Shown here: piece after piece, positions 33,493-40,907 of the stretch | Layout: every line of letters begins with the position of its first letter | Position numbering within the stretch: position 1 is the first letter of the stretch | Origin: Armatimonadota bacterium | GTDB lineage: Bacteria > Armatimonadota > Fimbriimonadia > Fimbriimonadales > Fimbriimonadaceae | Reading direction: 5' to 3' | Assembly (NCBI GenBank): GCA_029781035.1 | Contig: JAKOXK010000030.1 | Coordinates: 62,001 to 126,000 of the forward strand | Length of the DNA: 64,000 nt | Position numbers and translations under genes: made by a program | The notes under the pieces: generated by a model | The model's database searches: none | Told to the model about the DNA's origin: nothing | The model's input: the letters and a program-made list of their open reading frames with translations, nothing else

Positions 33493-34526
33493 GTCGCCTT
33501 GGCTGTGTTCCACAAAACGTCCCATTCGTCGAACGTAAGTTCGCGAAGCGGCCGCCCTGCCATGCGCTCCATCGCTTGAAACCGGGTCGTGAAGCGATCC
33601 ACCATCTGTCGAAGTGCGTCTTCAGGTTCCACTCCAAGCCATCTGGCGATGTTCACGACCGTGAACAGCAAGTCTCCGACCTCCTCAGCCACTCCTTCTC
33701 CGGTCTCGACCGCCTGCTGGATCTCCGCCTCTTCTTCGCGAAGCTTCTCCCAGACCCCGTCGATGTCTTGCCACTCAAAGCCGTTGCGTGCCGCGCGTTT
33801 GCTGACTTCGTAGGCCCTCAACAGCGCGGGCATGGCCCTTGGGACGCCGTCGAGGATAGAAGCCGTCTTCTCGGACCCGCCCTTTTCCTGAGTCTTGATC
33901 GCGTCCCAGTTACGCAGCACTTCGTCAGCATTGGCCACAGCGGTGTCACCAAAGACGTGGGGATGACGCCTGACCAGTTTCTCCGTGATCACGCCTGCGA
34001 CAGTGTCGGTGTCCCAACGTCCTGCAAGCGCCTCGATCTGTGCGTGCATCAATGGCTGAAGCAGGACATCGCCCAGCTCCTCCTTCATCTTCTCGCTGTC
34101 TTCTCCGTCGATAGCGTCCACCAGCTCGTACGCTTCTTCAATCAAATGGCGCTTCAACGTGGCGTGCGTCTGAGCTTGATCCCAAGGACATCCGCCAGGC
34201 CCAAGCAATCGGTCGACGACCCACACGAGGCCATAGAGGCCCCCAGCGTGGTTCACGCGTCTGGCGGGGACAACCAGCGAGTCACCGGCCGTCCAGGCGT
34301 AGTCGGCAGCCTCCCGCAAAGAAAGGCTCGTCGCCTCGTCGTCGCGCACCAAACTGACCCGGAGGGCCGGGTCGTAACCTCTTCTGATCAGGCCGAGGGC
34401 TTGTTGGCCGGTGTCAATCCCGAAGCCCGAGTAGACCTGGTGGGCACGCTCGTCCGGTACCAGGACAACCGGTGCCAAGTGAAATTGAAAACTGCCCCTG
34501 AGGCCAAGCCGATGGAGAAGTTCCAC
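33489..34526 (-). CDS. mazG: MazG nucleoside triphosphate pyrophosphohydrolase with N-terminal extension
   Basis: The 345-residue protein holds two MazG domains. The first runs from GGCPWDQAQTHATLKRHLIEEAYELVDAI to ELGDVLLQPLMHAQI. The second contains GFEWQDIDGVWEKLREEEAEI and EVGDLLFTVVNIARWLG. Both have the acidic metal-binding ExxE...ExxD pattern. The first 95 residues (PALRVSLVRDDEATSLSLREAADYAW, SLVVPARR) resemble the C-terminal end of a tetrapyrrole-methylase domain, as in YabN-type fusions, but the methylase core is absent. MazG cleans non-canonical NTPs. It follows the foldase gene by three bases and overlaps the murQ end by four, convergently. Confidence 0.88.
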   Translation of the reverse strand: MELLHRLGLRGSFQFHLAPVVLVPDERAHQVYSGFGIDTGQQALGLIRRGYDPALRVSLVRDDEATSLSLREAADYAWTAGDSLVVPARRVNHAGGLYGLVWVVDRLLGPGGCPWDQAQTHATLKRHLIEEAYELVDAIDGEDSEKMKEELGDVLLQPLMHAQIEALAGRWDTDTVAGVITEKLVRRHPHVFGDTAVANADEVLRNWDAIKTQEKGGSEKTASILDGVPRAMPALLRAYEVSKRAARNGFEWQDIDGVWEKLREEEAEIQQAVETGEGVAEEVGDLLFTVVNIARWLGVEPEDALRQMVDRFTTRFQAMERMAGRPLRELTFDEWDVLWNTAKAT

Positions 34527-34529
34527 TCG

Positions 34530-35462
34530 TCAGCCCTTGCCAAAGGAAGACTTGAGCTGGTCGTCGAAGACGGTGCCCTTGTACTCGATCTTGGCTTTGG
34601 CCCGGAAGTCCGCCATCATCTTGCCCAGATCGTTCTTGACTCGGCCTCGGTCAAGCATCATGGTTCGACGGGTCTGTGCCTTCAGTTTGTCGTCAAGTGG
34701 GATCTTCGTCGCTTCAAGGACGTCTTCGACCAGGATCTTCGCGAACATCTTGTCAGTACCCAGCCAGTCCGTCGTTCCGCCCTTCTTCGTCGATTTGATG
34801 GCAGCCAGTGTGTCGCCTGCAAGCGCCGACTCAGGGACGTTTCCCATGAGCCCGTCGTTCAGGTTCGTGAGGTCTGTGCTCATCTCCCGAGCGACGTCAC
34901 CGAAGGCTTTGCCGCCCTTGAGCGCGGCGTCGACAGCTTTCTCCTTGTCTGCACTGTCCACTGTAATCACGCGGAGGCGGTACCGCTTGGGCAGGGAATA
35001 CAGTGTCGGGTGGTCGTTGTAGAACTTCTCGACTTCCTGGTCCGTGATGTTGATGCCCATGGTCTGGAGCTTGAACTGCGCCAGTTGAACGAGCGTGTCG
35101 TACTTGATGTCGTCCATCGTAAAACCCAGCCGCGTAAAGCCAGGGATCAAGTCTGGGTTCTCGGCAGCGCGCTGCTTGACCGCTGCCTCCACTTCGGCGT
35201 CACTGGGATAGACGCCGTCTTGATTGGCCAACTGAAGCATCAGCGTCTCGTCCATCAGTTTGCTGAGAGTCAGGTAGCCAGGGGTGGCCTGGACGAACTT
35301 GTCGTTCACCAACGACCCCACGTTTGGCAGAACCTCCATGCGCTTGTAGTACTCCTTAGCATCGATCGCTCGGCCATTGACGACCACCAGGGTCTTGTCC
35401 ATCGGAGTCTGGGCAAAGGCGGCGATAGAGACCAGTGCGGTGGTCAACAGGATCGTCCTCAT
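34530..35462 (-). CDS. Exported SurA/PrsA-like peptidyl-prolyl isomerase
   Basis: The start at 35462 opens a signal peptide (MRTILLTTALVSIAAFAQ) and gives 310 residues; the longer frame upstream has no signal. The N-terminal chaperone domain has KTLVVVNGRAIDAKEYYKRMEVLP and LSKLMDETLMLQLANQDGVYPSDAEVEAAVKQ. A parvulin-like domain is suggested by YRLRVITVDSADKEKAVDAALKGGKAFGDVAREMSTD and LNDGLMGNVPESAL, though its catalytic residues are degenerate. The role would be folding of exported proteins. It is coupled to mazG (three-base gap). Confidence 0.78.
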   Translation of the reverse strand: MRTILLTTALVSIAAFAQTPMDKTLVVVNGRAIDAKEYYKRMEVLPNVGSLVNDKFVQATPGYLTLSKLMDETLMLQLANQDGVYPSDAEVEAAVKQRAAENPDLIPGFTRLGFTMDDIKYDTLVQLAQFKLQTMGINITDQEVEKFYNDHPTLYSLPKRYRLRVITVDSADKEKAVDAALKGGKAFGDVAREMSTDLTNLNDGLMGNVPESALAGDTLAAIKSTKKGGTTDWLGTDKMFAKILVEDVLEATKIPLDDKLKAQTRRTMMLDRGRVKNDLGKMMADFRAKAKIEYKGTVFDDQLKSSFGKG

Positions 35463-35574
35463 GACGGGCATTCTGACGGGTAGGGGCGCCAAAAGTGTCG
35501 CACGGCCCAGGATTTCGGGCGGCCTCAGCACCCACGCCATCGAGCAACGCCCGAATGGTCGTCTCCGTCTCTAG

Positions 35575-36113
35575 TTGAAGGAAGTGATTAGGTTCTTGAA
35601 CCTGATAGGTTCCGTTTTGGCGCTCGGCCTCTTGATCTCGGGCGTCTACGGTCTATTCTCAGGAGCCGGCATCCTCAGGGCCGACGCTGAACTGGCCAGA
35701 CATCGGGTGCGGGTGCTTGGGATGTCGTCTCTCGTCAGTGGCTCTATGGACTGGGCCCCCTAGCGCACAGCTACCGGCTGACAGTCGACTACCCGGCCGG
35801 AGTTCCGGTGGGATCAAGCGTTTTCGATTGCACGTCCCAGACGTTCCACAGCCATCCGCCTGGAAGCCGGATCACCGTCGAGTACGATCCGGACGAACCT
35901 GGCTTCGTCCGCCGAGGTCCAGGACTTGCCGACGATCCCACCTTCGGGTGGCTCGGGAGTTCCGCTCTGATTTTCGCAGTAGGGGCAGGCATGGCGGCGT
36001 CCTTCGTCGGGTCGGCACGCAGGATGGCGCTCAGTGCCACATCGGGTACGACCGACTCCGAAGACGACGGGACTGAGCTTGAAGAAGAGATCCCGGCTGA
36101 ATCTGAAGGCTGA
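35575..36113 (+). pseudogene. DUF3592-like membrane protein gene broken by a frameshift
   Basis: Frame 1 (35575-35763) encodes a transmembrane start (LIGSVLALGLLISGVYGLFSGAG) and stops. Frame 3, open from about 35691 to 36113, encodes SYRLTVDYPAGVPVG, then SRITVEYDPDEPGFVRR and a second helix (WLGSSALIFAVGAGMAASFVG). Together the pieces reproduce the DUF3592 plan of TM, a Y-x-V-x-Y segment, a V-x-YDP-x-x-P segment and TM. The change of frame must lie near 35690-35735. There is no classic slippery heptamer, so a real mutation or an assembly error is more likely than programmed shifting. The TTG start at 35575 is uncertain. Confidence 0.55.
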
Positions 36114-36178
36114 TCGACGTCTGTACTTGCGACGGGTTCTCCCCACACCGGTGACACGGCATCCTGCAAAATAGGCCG

Positions 36179-37573
36179 ATGCGCGTGATCATGCTCTCGT
36201 GGGAATACCCGCCCCGGATCGTGGGAGGCATTAGTCCGCACGTGAAGGAGCTCTCGCAAGAGCTGTCCGCGCTAGGTGTCGAGGTGCACGTGGTCACAAA
36301 GGCCACGCCTCAAGCCCCAGACGAGGAGACCGAACCGAGTGGCGTCAAAGTACACCGGGTGGATCTGCCTCGGGAACCGCACAATTTCGTCCACGAGATC
36401 CAATTGCTGAACCAGGCTACCGACCTCCGCGTTCGGCGTCTCTTGGAGGACTGGCGACCGGGTGGGAGTCCGACCATCTTCCACGCCCACGACTGGCTTT
36501 CGTTGGACTCAGCCAGAGACCTGAAGTACGAATATCAACTACCAGTGGTAGCAACGGTCCATGCGACCGAGTGGGGCCGTAACAGCGGCATTCACAACGA
36601 GATGAGCAAGTACATCCATGAACAGGAGTACTGGCTCACCTACGAAGCCTGGAGGGTCATCGTCTGCAGCGAGTTCATGAAAGGAGAGGTCGGACGTTAC
36701 TTCTCCTGCCCGGGCGACAAAGTGGACGTCATCTACAACGGGGTCGATGCGAGCAAGTTTGGGTTTGACGCGACACCCGAAGAGATAGCAGTCTGGCGGG
36801 CACGGATCGCCCGGCCCGACGAAAAGGTCGTCCTCTATGTCGGACGGTTTGTGCGTGAGAAGGGCATCCATGTGCTCCTGAACGCGGCAAGCTCGGTTTT
36901 GGCGGAGGAACCGGACACGAAGTTCGTCGTGGTCGGCGGAGGGAACCGAGACAACTTGGAACGGTTTGCCCGGTGGTTCGGGCTCGAGGACAAGATCCTC
37001 TTCACGGGATTCATGAAGGGAGCTCCTCTCTATCAGCTCTATCGATGTGCCGACGTGGCGGTGTTCCCGTCGCTGTACGAGCCGTTTGGCATCGTCGCGC
37101 TCGAAGGCATGGCGGCAGGCTGTTCGGTGGTCTCTTCTGACGCCGGAGGGCTGAAAGAAGTGGTGCTGCACGACAAGACCGGAACGACCTCGTTCGCAGG
37201 TGACCCCGGATCTCTGGCTTGGGCTGTCATCCGCGTGTTGCGCGACCCGTCCCGGGCAGCTAGGTTGAAGGAAGCAGCAGCGCTACGACTCAAGACGGAC
37301 TTCAACTGGAGACACATTGCCGAGCAGACTAGGGACGTCTACGAGCGCGTCTGGAAAGAGTTCCTCCACAGCTACTGGGCCGACAAATCCTTGTGGCCTG
37401 TCACTCCAGGAGCCACCGAACGCGCCGAGCGTTTGCGGGTCAGGGACAAGGCCGTGGCGGGCGCCTACGTTCCGAAGCCGGAACCATCGGTCGCCGTGCC
37501 TGCAGCACGCCTCAGTGCAGACGAAGTGATTGCGGCTGGAGAGTCGGAAGACGAAGAGCGAACCGAACGCTAA
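36179..37573 (+). CDS. GT4-family glycosyltransferase, glycogen-synthase-like
   Basis: The protein is 464 residues. The N-terminal domain begins MRVIMLSWEYPPRIVGGISPHVKELSQEL, with the Gly-Gly loop of glycogen/starch-synthase-like GT4 enzymes, and continues FHAHDWLS. The C-terminal domain has VVLYVGRFVREKGIHVLLNAA, FTGFMKGAPLYQLYRCADVAVFPSLYEPFGIVALEGMAAG and the E-x7-E pair there. It likely makes a glucan or a glycogen-like polymer from a nucleotide sugar. The last 60 residues are hydrophilic, acidic and probably disordered. No branching enzyme or ADP-glucose synthase is adjacent. Confidence 0.87.
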   Translation: MRVIMLSWEYPPRIVGGISPHVKELSQELSALGVEVHVVTKATPQAPDEETEPSGVKVHRVDLPREPHNFVHEIQLLNQATDLRVRRLLEDWRPGGSPTIFHAHDWLSLDSARDLKYEYQLPVVATVHATEWGRNSGIHNEMSKYIHEQEYWLTYEAWRVIVCSEFMKGEVGRYFSCPGDKVDVIYNGVDASKFGFDATPEEIAVWRARIARPDEKVVLYVGRFVREKGIHVLLNAASSVLAEEPDTKFVVVGGGNRDNLERFARWFGLEDKILFTGFMKGAPLYQLYRCADVAVFPSLYEPFGIVALEGMAAGCSVVSSDAGGLKEVVLHDKTGTTSFAGDPGSLAWAVIRVLRDPSRAARLKEAAALRLKTDFNWRHIAEQTRDVYERVWKEFLHSYWADKSLWPVTPGATERAERLRVRDKAVAGAYVPKPEPSVAVPAARLSADEVIAAGESEDEERTER

Positions 37574-37630
37574 GACCACTGGCAGGCGTGGAAAGAGTGA
37601 GGAGTGACACTGCACTCCGAGGCGGTTCCA

Positions 37631-39055
37631 ATGTCGAAGTCCGTTGCTGTCAGTCTTCTTGTCCTCGTCTCTGGTTATGGCGCGGCCCAAGTGCCGTACA
37701 GCACGGTCCCCGATTGGCGCTCCACCGACCAGCACTACGCCACCGGTGGTGCTGTCGCCGACTTGAACAACGATGGTTGGCCCGACCTCGTTGTCTCGAA
37801 CGGCAACGACATGAGGTCCGAGAAGAACGGGGTCTTCATGAACGTCGGTGGGACGTTTGCAACGACGCCGACATGGGAGTCGAACGACCTTGGGAAGCAC
37901 GGCCACCTGGCTGTCGGCGACTACGACAATGATGGTTGGCTGGACGTGGCCGTTACGGTACTGAACCCGGCGTCGGGGGCACCCGGAGTGAAGGTCTACA
38001 GGAACGTCGGCGGTGTCCTGACGCCATTGCCCGTTTGGACAAGCTCCAACAGCTTTTATGGATGGCACGCGGACTGGGGCGATGTCGACCTGGACGGCGA
38101 CCTCGACTTACTGGTCGGGTCTTCCGACGCTTATGGAAGCGGTCGTTGGAAGAACTTCATCTATTTCAACAACGGAGGCGTCTTGGAGACGACGCCCAGC
38201 TGGCAATCGGTGGACACGCGGAACCTCGACGACATGGAGTTCTGTGACGTTGACGGGGACGGCGACCTGGACGTGGTCGCAGCGGGGAGCCAGACCTGCA
38301 ACTGGGTCTACCGCAACACCGGCGGCGTGCTGAGCAGCGTTCCTGACTGGCAGAGCACGGACAACACGAATCAGATGGCGAACACCTTGGTCGTCGGTGA
38401 CGTGACGGGCGATGGCCGACCCGACTTTGTCATGAGTGACAACAACCAAGTCGGAGGCGGGTCCGGCGATTTCAAGCTCTACCGGAACAACGCCACCGGT
38501 GCCTTCGAAACGACACCGGGATGGCGATACCACGATGGCTATGTCTCGGGCCTTGCCCTGGCCGACGTCAACAACGACGGTCGCCTCGACCTGGCCACCG
38601 GTGCCTGGTGGGGCAAGACACGGATCTTCCTCAATACGGGTACCGGCTTTGGCAACACTCCCAGTTGGAACTCGAATCCGACCCAGGTCGTCGAAGCGAT
38701 CGCGTTCGGCGACATCAACCGAGACGGCCTGGTTCTAAACGCCGAGTGGAAAGATCCCTATACCGGCCAAACGCGGCCCGCCCCGCTCGCACAGGCCCAG
38801 TCGATCCGCATTGGTGCGGTCAACCGCAAGCTCTTCAAGCTGGACCACCAGCCGATCGAATCCGCAGTTCAAATCCTCGTGGACAGCCGTGTGTTGGCAC
38901 GTGCCGATTACACGGTCGACCTTAGACGCGGATATGTGACGCTCAAGAGTGCGCCGACCCGAACGATCCGAATCGACTCCGTGTCCTCGACGAAGCTCGA
39001 CATGTTCGTGACCGACTGGGAGAACAACGGGAACGTGGTCTACCTGTGGAAGTGA
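37631..39055 (+). CDS. Secreted FG-GAP/VCBS repeat protein
   Basis: The ATG at 37631 has GAGG eight bases upstream and opens a signal peptide (MSKSVAVSLLVLVSGYGAAQ). The GTG at 37604 is in frame but less likely. The 474 residues contain repeats ADLNNDGWPDLV, DYDNDGWLDVA, DVDLDGDLDLLVG, DVDGDGDLDVVA, DVTGDGRPDFV and DVNNDGRLDLA, with recurring TTP-x-W turns such as TFATTPTWES and FETTPGWRY, forming a beta-propeller with calcium loops. The C-terminal 90 residues (IRIGAVNRKLFKLDHQPIES on) are unlike the module of the two proteins near 7 and 10 kb. It is 57 bases after the GT4 gene. Confidence 0.8.
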   Translation: MSKSVAVSLLVLVSGYGAAQVPYSTVPDWRSTDQHYATGGAVADLNNDGWPDLVVSNGNDMRSEKNGVFMNVGGTFATTPTWESNDLGKHGHLAVGDYDNDGWLDVAVTVLNPASGAPGVKVYRNVGGVLTPLPVWTSSNSFYGWHADWGDVDLDGDLDLLVGSSDAYGSGRWKNFIYFNNGGVLETTPSWQSVDTRNLDDMEFCDVDGDGDLDVVAAGSQTCNWVYRNTGGVLSSVPDWQSTDNTNQMANTLVVGDVTGDGRPDFVMSDNNQVGGGSGDFKLYRNNATGAFETTPGWRYHDGYVSGLALADVNNDGRLDLATGAWWGKTRIFLNTGTGFGNTPSWNSNPTQVVEAIAFGDINRDGLVLNAEWKDPYTGQTRPAPLAQAQSIRIGAVNRKLFKLDHQPIESAVQILVDSRVLARADYTVDLRRGYVTLKSAPTRTIRIDSVSSTKLDMFVTDWENNGNVVYLWK

Positions 39056-39064
39056 CCGGACCGG

Positions 39065-39589
39065 TCACTTTTTGATCAAATCGTCTGGGATCGGTCCGCC
39101 GATTCCGTCGCCAGCCCAGGTGATCGATTCGATCCACCACCGCTTGCCGTCGAACGTGAGTTGCAGACTGTTGACGCCCCGCTCGATAGGCTTCTCGTCG
39201 GTCGGCGTTTTTCGGGACTCGTAGGCGGTGAACACCTGGGCGATCGGGCCGTACTTCTGGATTTTGCTTCCGATCTCCTTCTCAAAGAAGCCCTCCTTTT
39301 CGAGGATAGGCCCGGCTCGAGTGACGTAGTCGTCCGGGGTCAGGACGAACTTCCCGACACCGTCGGCTTGCTTGATCGTTGGCACCATCCTGGCCCCTTC
39401 GGCAAAGAGGTTCTTGAACCGGTTCCAGTCTCGCGCTTGGCCAGCCGGGCCGGAGATAACGTCGTAGAGTGTGGCTACCGTGGACTCGACGGTCTTGGTG
39501 TCGGCTGAATAGTCCTTCTTGGCCCCTGCCTGCCCCATAGAGGCGACGGCGAAGCATGTCAGAAGCAGTGGAAGGGTGGCGCGGTTCAT
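39065..39589 (-). CDS. Exported SnoaL/NTF2-like protein
   Basis: The protein is 174 residues with a signal peptide (MNRATLPLLLTCFAVASMGQAGA). The mature chain has KTVESTVATLYDVISGPAGQARDWNRFKNLFAEGARMV, and SLQLTFDGKRWWIESITWAGD near the end, the usual start and end of a cone-shaped NTF2-like fold. Catalysis is uncertain. It ends ten bases from the convergent FG-GAP gene. Confidence 0.75.
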   Translation of the reverse strand: MNRATLPLLLTCFAVASMGQAGAKKDYSADTKTVESTVATLYDVISGPAGQARDWNRFKNLFAEGARMVPTIKQADGVGKFVLTPDDYVTRAGPILEKEGFFEKEIGSKIQKYGPIAQVFTAYESRKTPTDEKPIERGVNSLQLTFDGKRWWIESITWAGDGIGGPIPDDLIKK

Positions 39590-39614
39590 GGGGCTCCTAG
39601 AATTGAGACGCGGC

Positions 39615-39926
39615 TCAACCGTTCAGGCGTTGCTCTATTGTTGGTGTCGGTGGCGGCTGGGTCAGCGGGAGAGGCCGGTCGTTGTTGATGATGTGCTCTT
39701 GGACGAGGCTCCGAAGTTCGTCGATCTGCCGTTGCATATGGTCCAGGTGTTCGACGACCCGCGTGTCTTGCTGTGGAGTCATGCGCATCAGCTCAGCCAT
39801 GCGCCGCTGATGGCGGGTGAGGATCGAGACGATGGGAACGATCGTCGCCACGAGAAAGACGCCACAGATCCCGATCACGTCCTCTATCGAAGCCAGCGGG
39901 AGCAGGGACGGTGAGAGTATGTCCAT
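39615..39926 (-). CDS. Small membrane and coiled-coil protein, paralogue of next gene
   Basis: The 103-residue protein has a single hydrophobic segment (IEDVIGICGVFLVATIVPIVSIL) followed by HQRRMAELMRM, a coiled region (VVEHLDHMQRQIDELRSLVQEHI) and a Pro-rich tail ending PTIEQRLNG. The plan, including the HQR-MAE box right after the helix, repeats the protein at 39936. The arrangement is PspB-like in outline but I cannot claim homology. Function unknown. Confidence 0.65.
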   Translation of the reverse strand: MDILSPSLLPLASIEDVIGICGVFLVATIVPIVSILTRHQRRMAELMRMTPQQDTRVVEHLDHMQRQIDELRSLVQEHIINNDRPLPLTQPPPTPTIEQRLNG

Positions 39927-39935
39927 CGTTGGCGC

Positions 39936-40253
39936 CTACGAGTTGATGCGTTCTTCTAGGGAAGGAACCGGAGGTGGAAGAACAGCAGTTTGGTCTGTCT
40001 TGACGATCAATTCGTTGACTTGGTCCCGAAGATCGGTCACTTGAGTCCTCAAAGCCTCCACTTCCCGCCACAGGGTGGGATCTGACTGAGGCTGCCGTCG
40101 GATGATCTCGGCCATCTTGCGCTGATGGTGCGTGAGGATGGCGATAATCGGTATCCCGAAAGTCATGAGGATCGCCAGCCCCCCGATCAGGGCGGGCTCT
40201 AGTTCGGCAGTGAGCGGGAGACCGCAAAGTCTCAGGATGGGGTCAGTCCACAT
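39936..40253 (-). CDS. Small membrane and coiled-coil protein, paralogue of previous gene
   Basis: The 105-residue protein has hydrophobic LIGGLAILMTFGIPIIAIL, then HHQRKMAEIIRRQPQSDPTLW, a coiled coil (VEALRTQVTDLRDQVNELIVKTDQ) and a tail ending PSLEERINS. It shares the order and the HQRKMAE and (I/L)E-x-R-(I/L)N elements with its neighbour, so the pair probably arose by tandem duplication. The two genes are nine bases apart and likely cotranscribed. Confidence 0.65.
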   Translation of the reverse strand: MWTDPILRLCGLPLTAELEPALIGGLAILMTFGIPIIAILTHHQRKMAEIIRRQPQSDPTLWREVEALRTQVTDLRDQVNELIVKTDQTAVLPPPVPSLEERINS

Positions 40254-40265
40254 GGCGTTTCTGTC

Positions 40266-40799
40266 CTAGTCGTCCGCAAATCCGCGTTGGCCAAGGCCTT
40301 TGACCATGACGAGCGACCGGTACGTCTTGTCCCGCCACTGAAAATGATCCACGGCTTTAAAGCCCCGCTTCTCATAGTACTCAACCAAGCTCGTCGCGGT
40401 TTCGACAGTGTCGAGTGCCAGGGACTGATATCCCCTGCGAAGGGCCTCGGTCGATACCGTATCAATGAGCTCGGAGCCAAGGCCTTGCCCCCGAAGAACT
40501 GGCTCGACGGCGAACTGCCCTAGCACGGCGACACCTGGCTGTCCGTAGAGGGGCGGCTTAGTCCCATCCATCGCTGTGATCAGAAGCGCCGTGCCGACAA
40601 TCCGTCCTGCCAGCTCCGCCACATAGCAGGTTCCCTCGGCGATGCGGTACCGAGTGGTCTCGATCGTCTGGTAGCTCCCCGTCGCGTTCCAACCTTGGTC
40701 GGCCAAGGTCTTATAGGCCCGGTGCAGCAGGTCGGTCAGTTCCTCGATGCTGTCGTCAGGAGCGAGGGTGCGGATCGTTGCCTTTGGGGTGGCCGCCAC
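40266..40799 (-). CDS. GNAT family N-acetyltransferase
   Basis: This 177-residue GNAT has the acetyl-CoA loop VLGQFAVEPVLRGQGLGSELIDTVSTEALRRGYQSLALDT and the final SLVEYYEKRGFKAVDHFQWRDKTYRSLVM. It starts with a plausible N-terminal strand (ATIRTLAPDDSIEELTDLL). The acceptor is unknown. The gene is 12 bases upstream of the tandem membrane protein pair on the same strand. Confidence 0.85.
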   Translation of the reverse strand: MAATPKATIRTLAPDDSIEELTDLLHRAYKTLADQGWNATGSYQTIETTRYRIAEGTCYVAELAGRIVGTALLITAMDGTKPPLYGQPGVAVLGQFAVEPVLRGQGLGSELIDTVSTEALRRGYQSLALDTVETATSLVEYYEKRGFKAVDHFQWRDKTYRSLVMVKGLGQRGFADD

Positions 40800-40846
40800 G
40801 TTGGTGGCCAGGATACCAGTCAGACTGCTGGACCAGGCTCAAATCG

Positions 40847-40882
40847 TGCTATGCTGAGGCTCTGAGCCCCCCTTGGAGGGGC
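40847..40882 (+). promoter_or_regulatory. Extended -10 element and leader hairpin before the EF-G paralogue
   Basis: TG at 40847-40848 with TATGCT at 40850-40855 forms an extended -10 element. No good -35 is seen 16-18 bases upstream. GCCCC (40866-40870) and GGGGC (40878-40882) form a small hairpin in the resulting leader. The ribosome-binding site GGAAGG (40894-40899) lies eight bases before the TTG start. Confidence 0.4.
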
Positions 40883-40907
40883 CACTACGTTTTGGAAGGT
40901 TTCGCAG

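Noticed and set aside
33438-35483. Long plus-strand open frame (681 codons) opposite mazG and the foldase gene
   Set aside because: It lies exactly antisense to two well supported genes, has no recognisable domain, and follows from GC-rich codon third positions.
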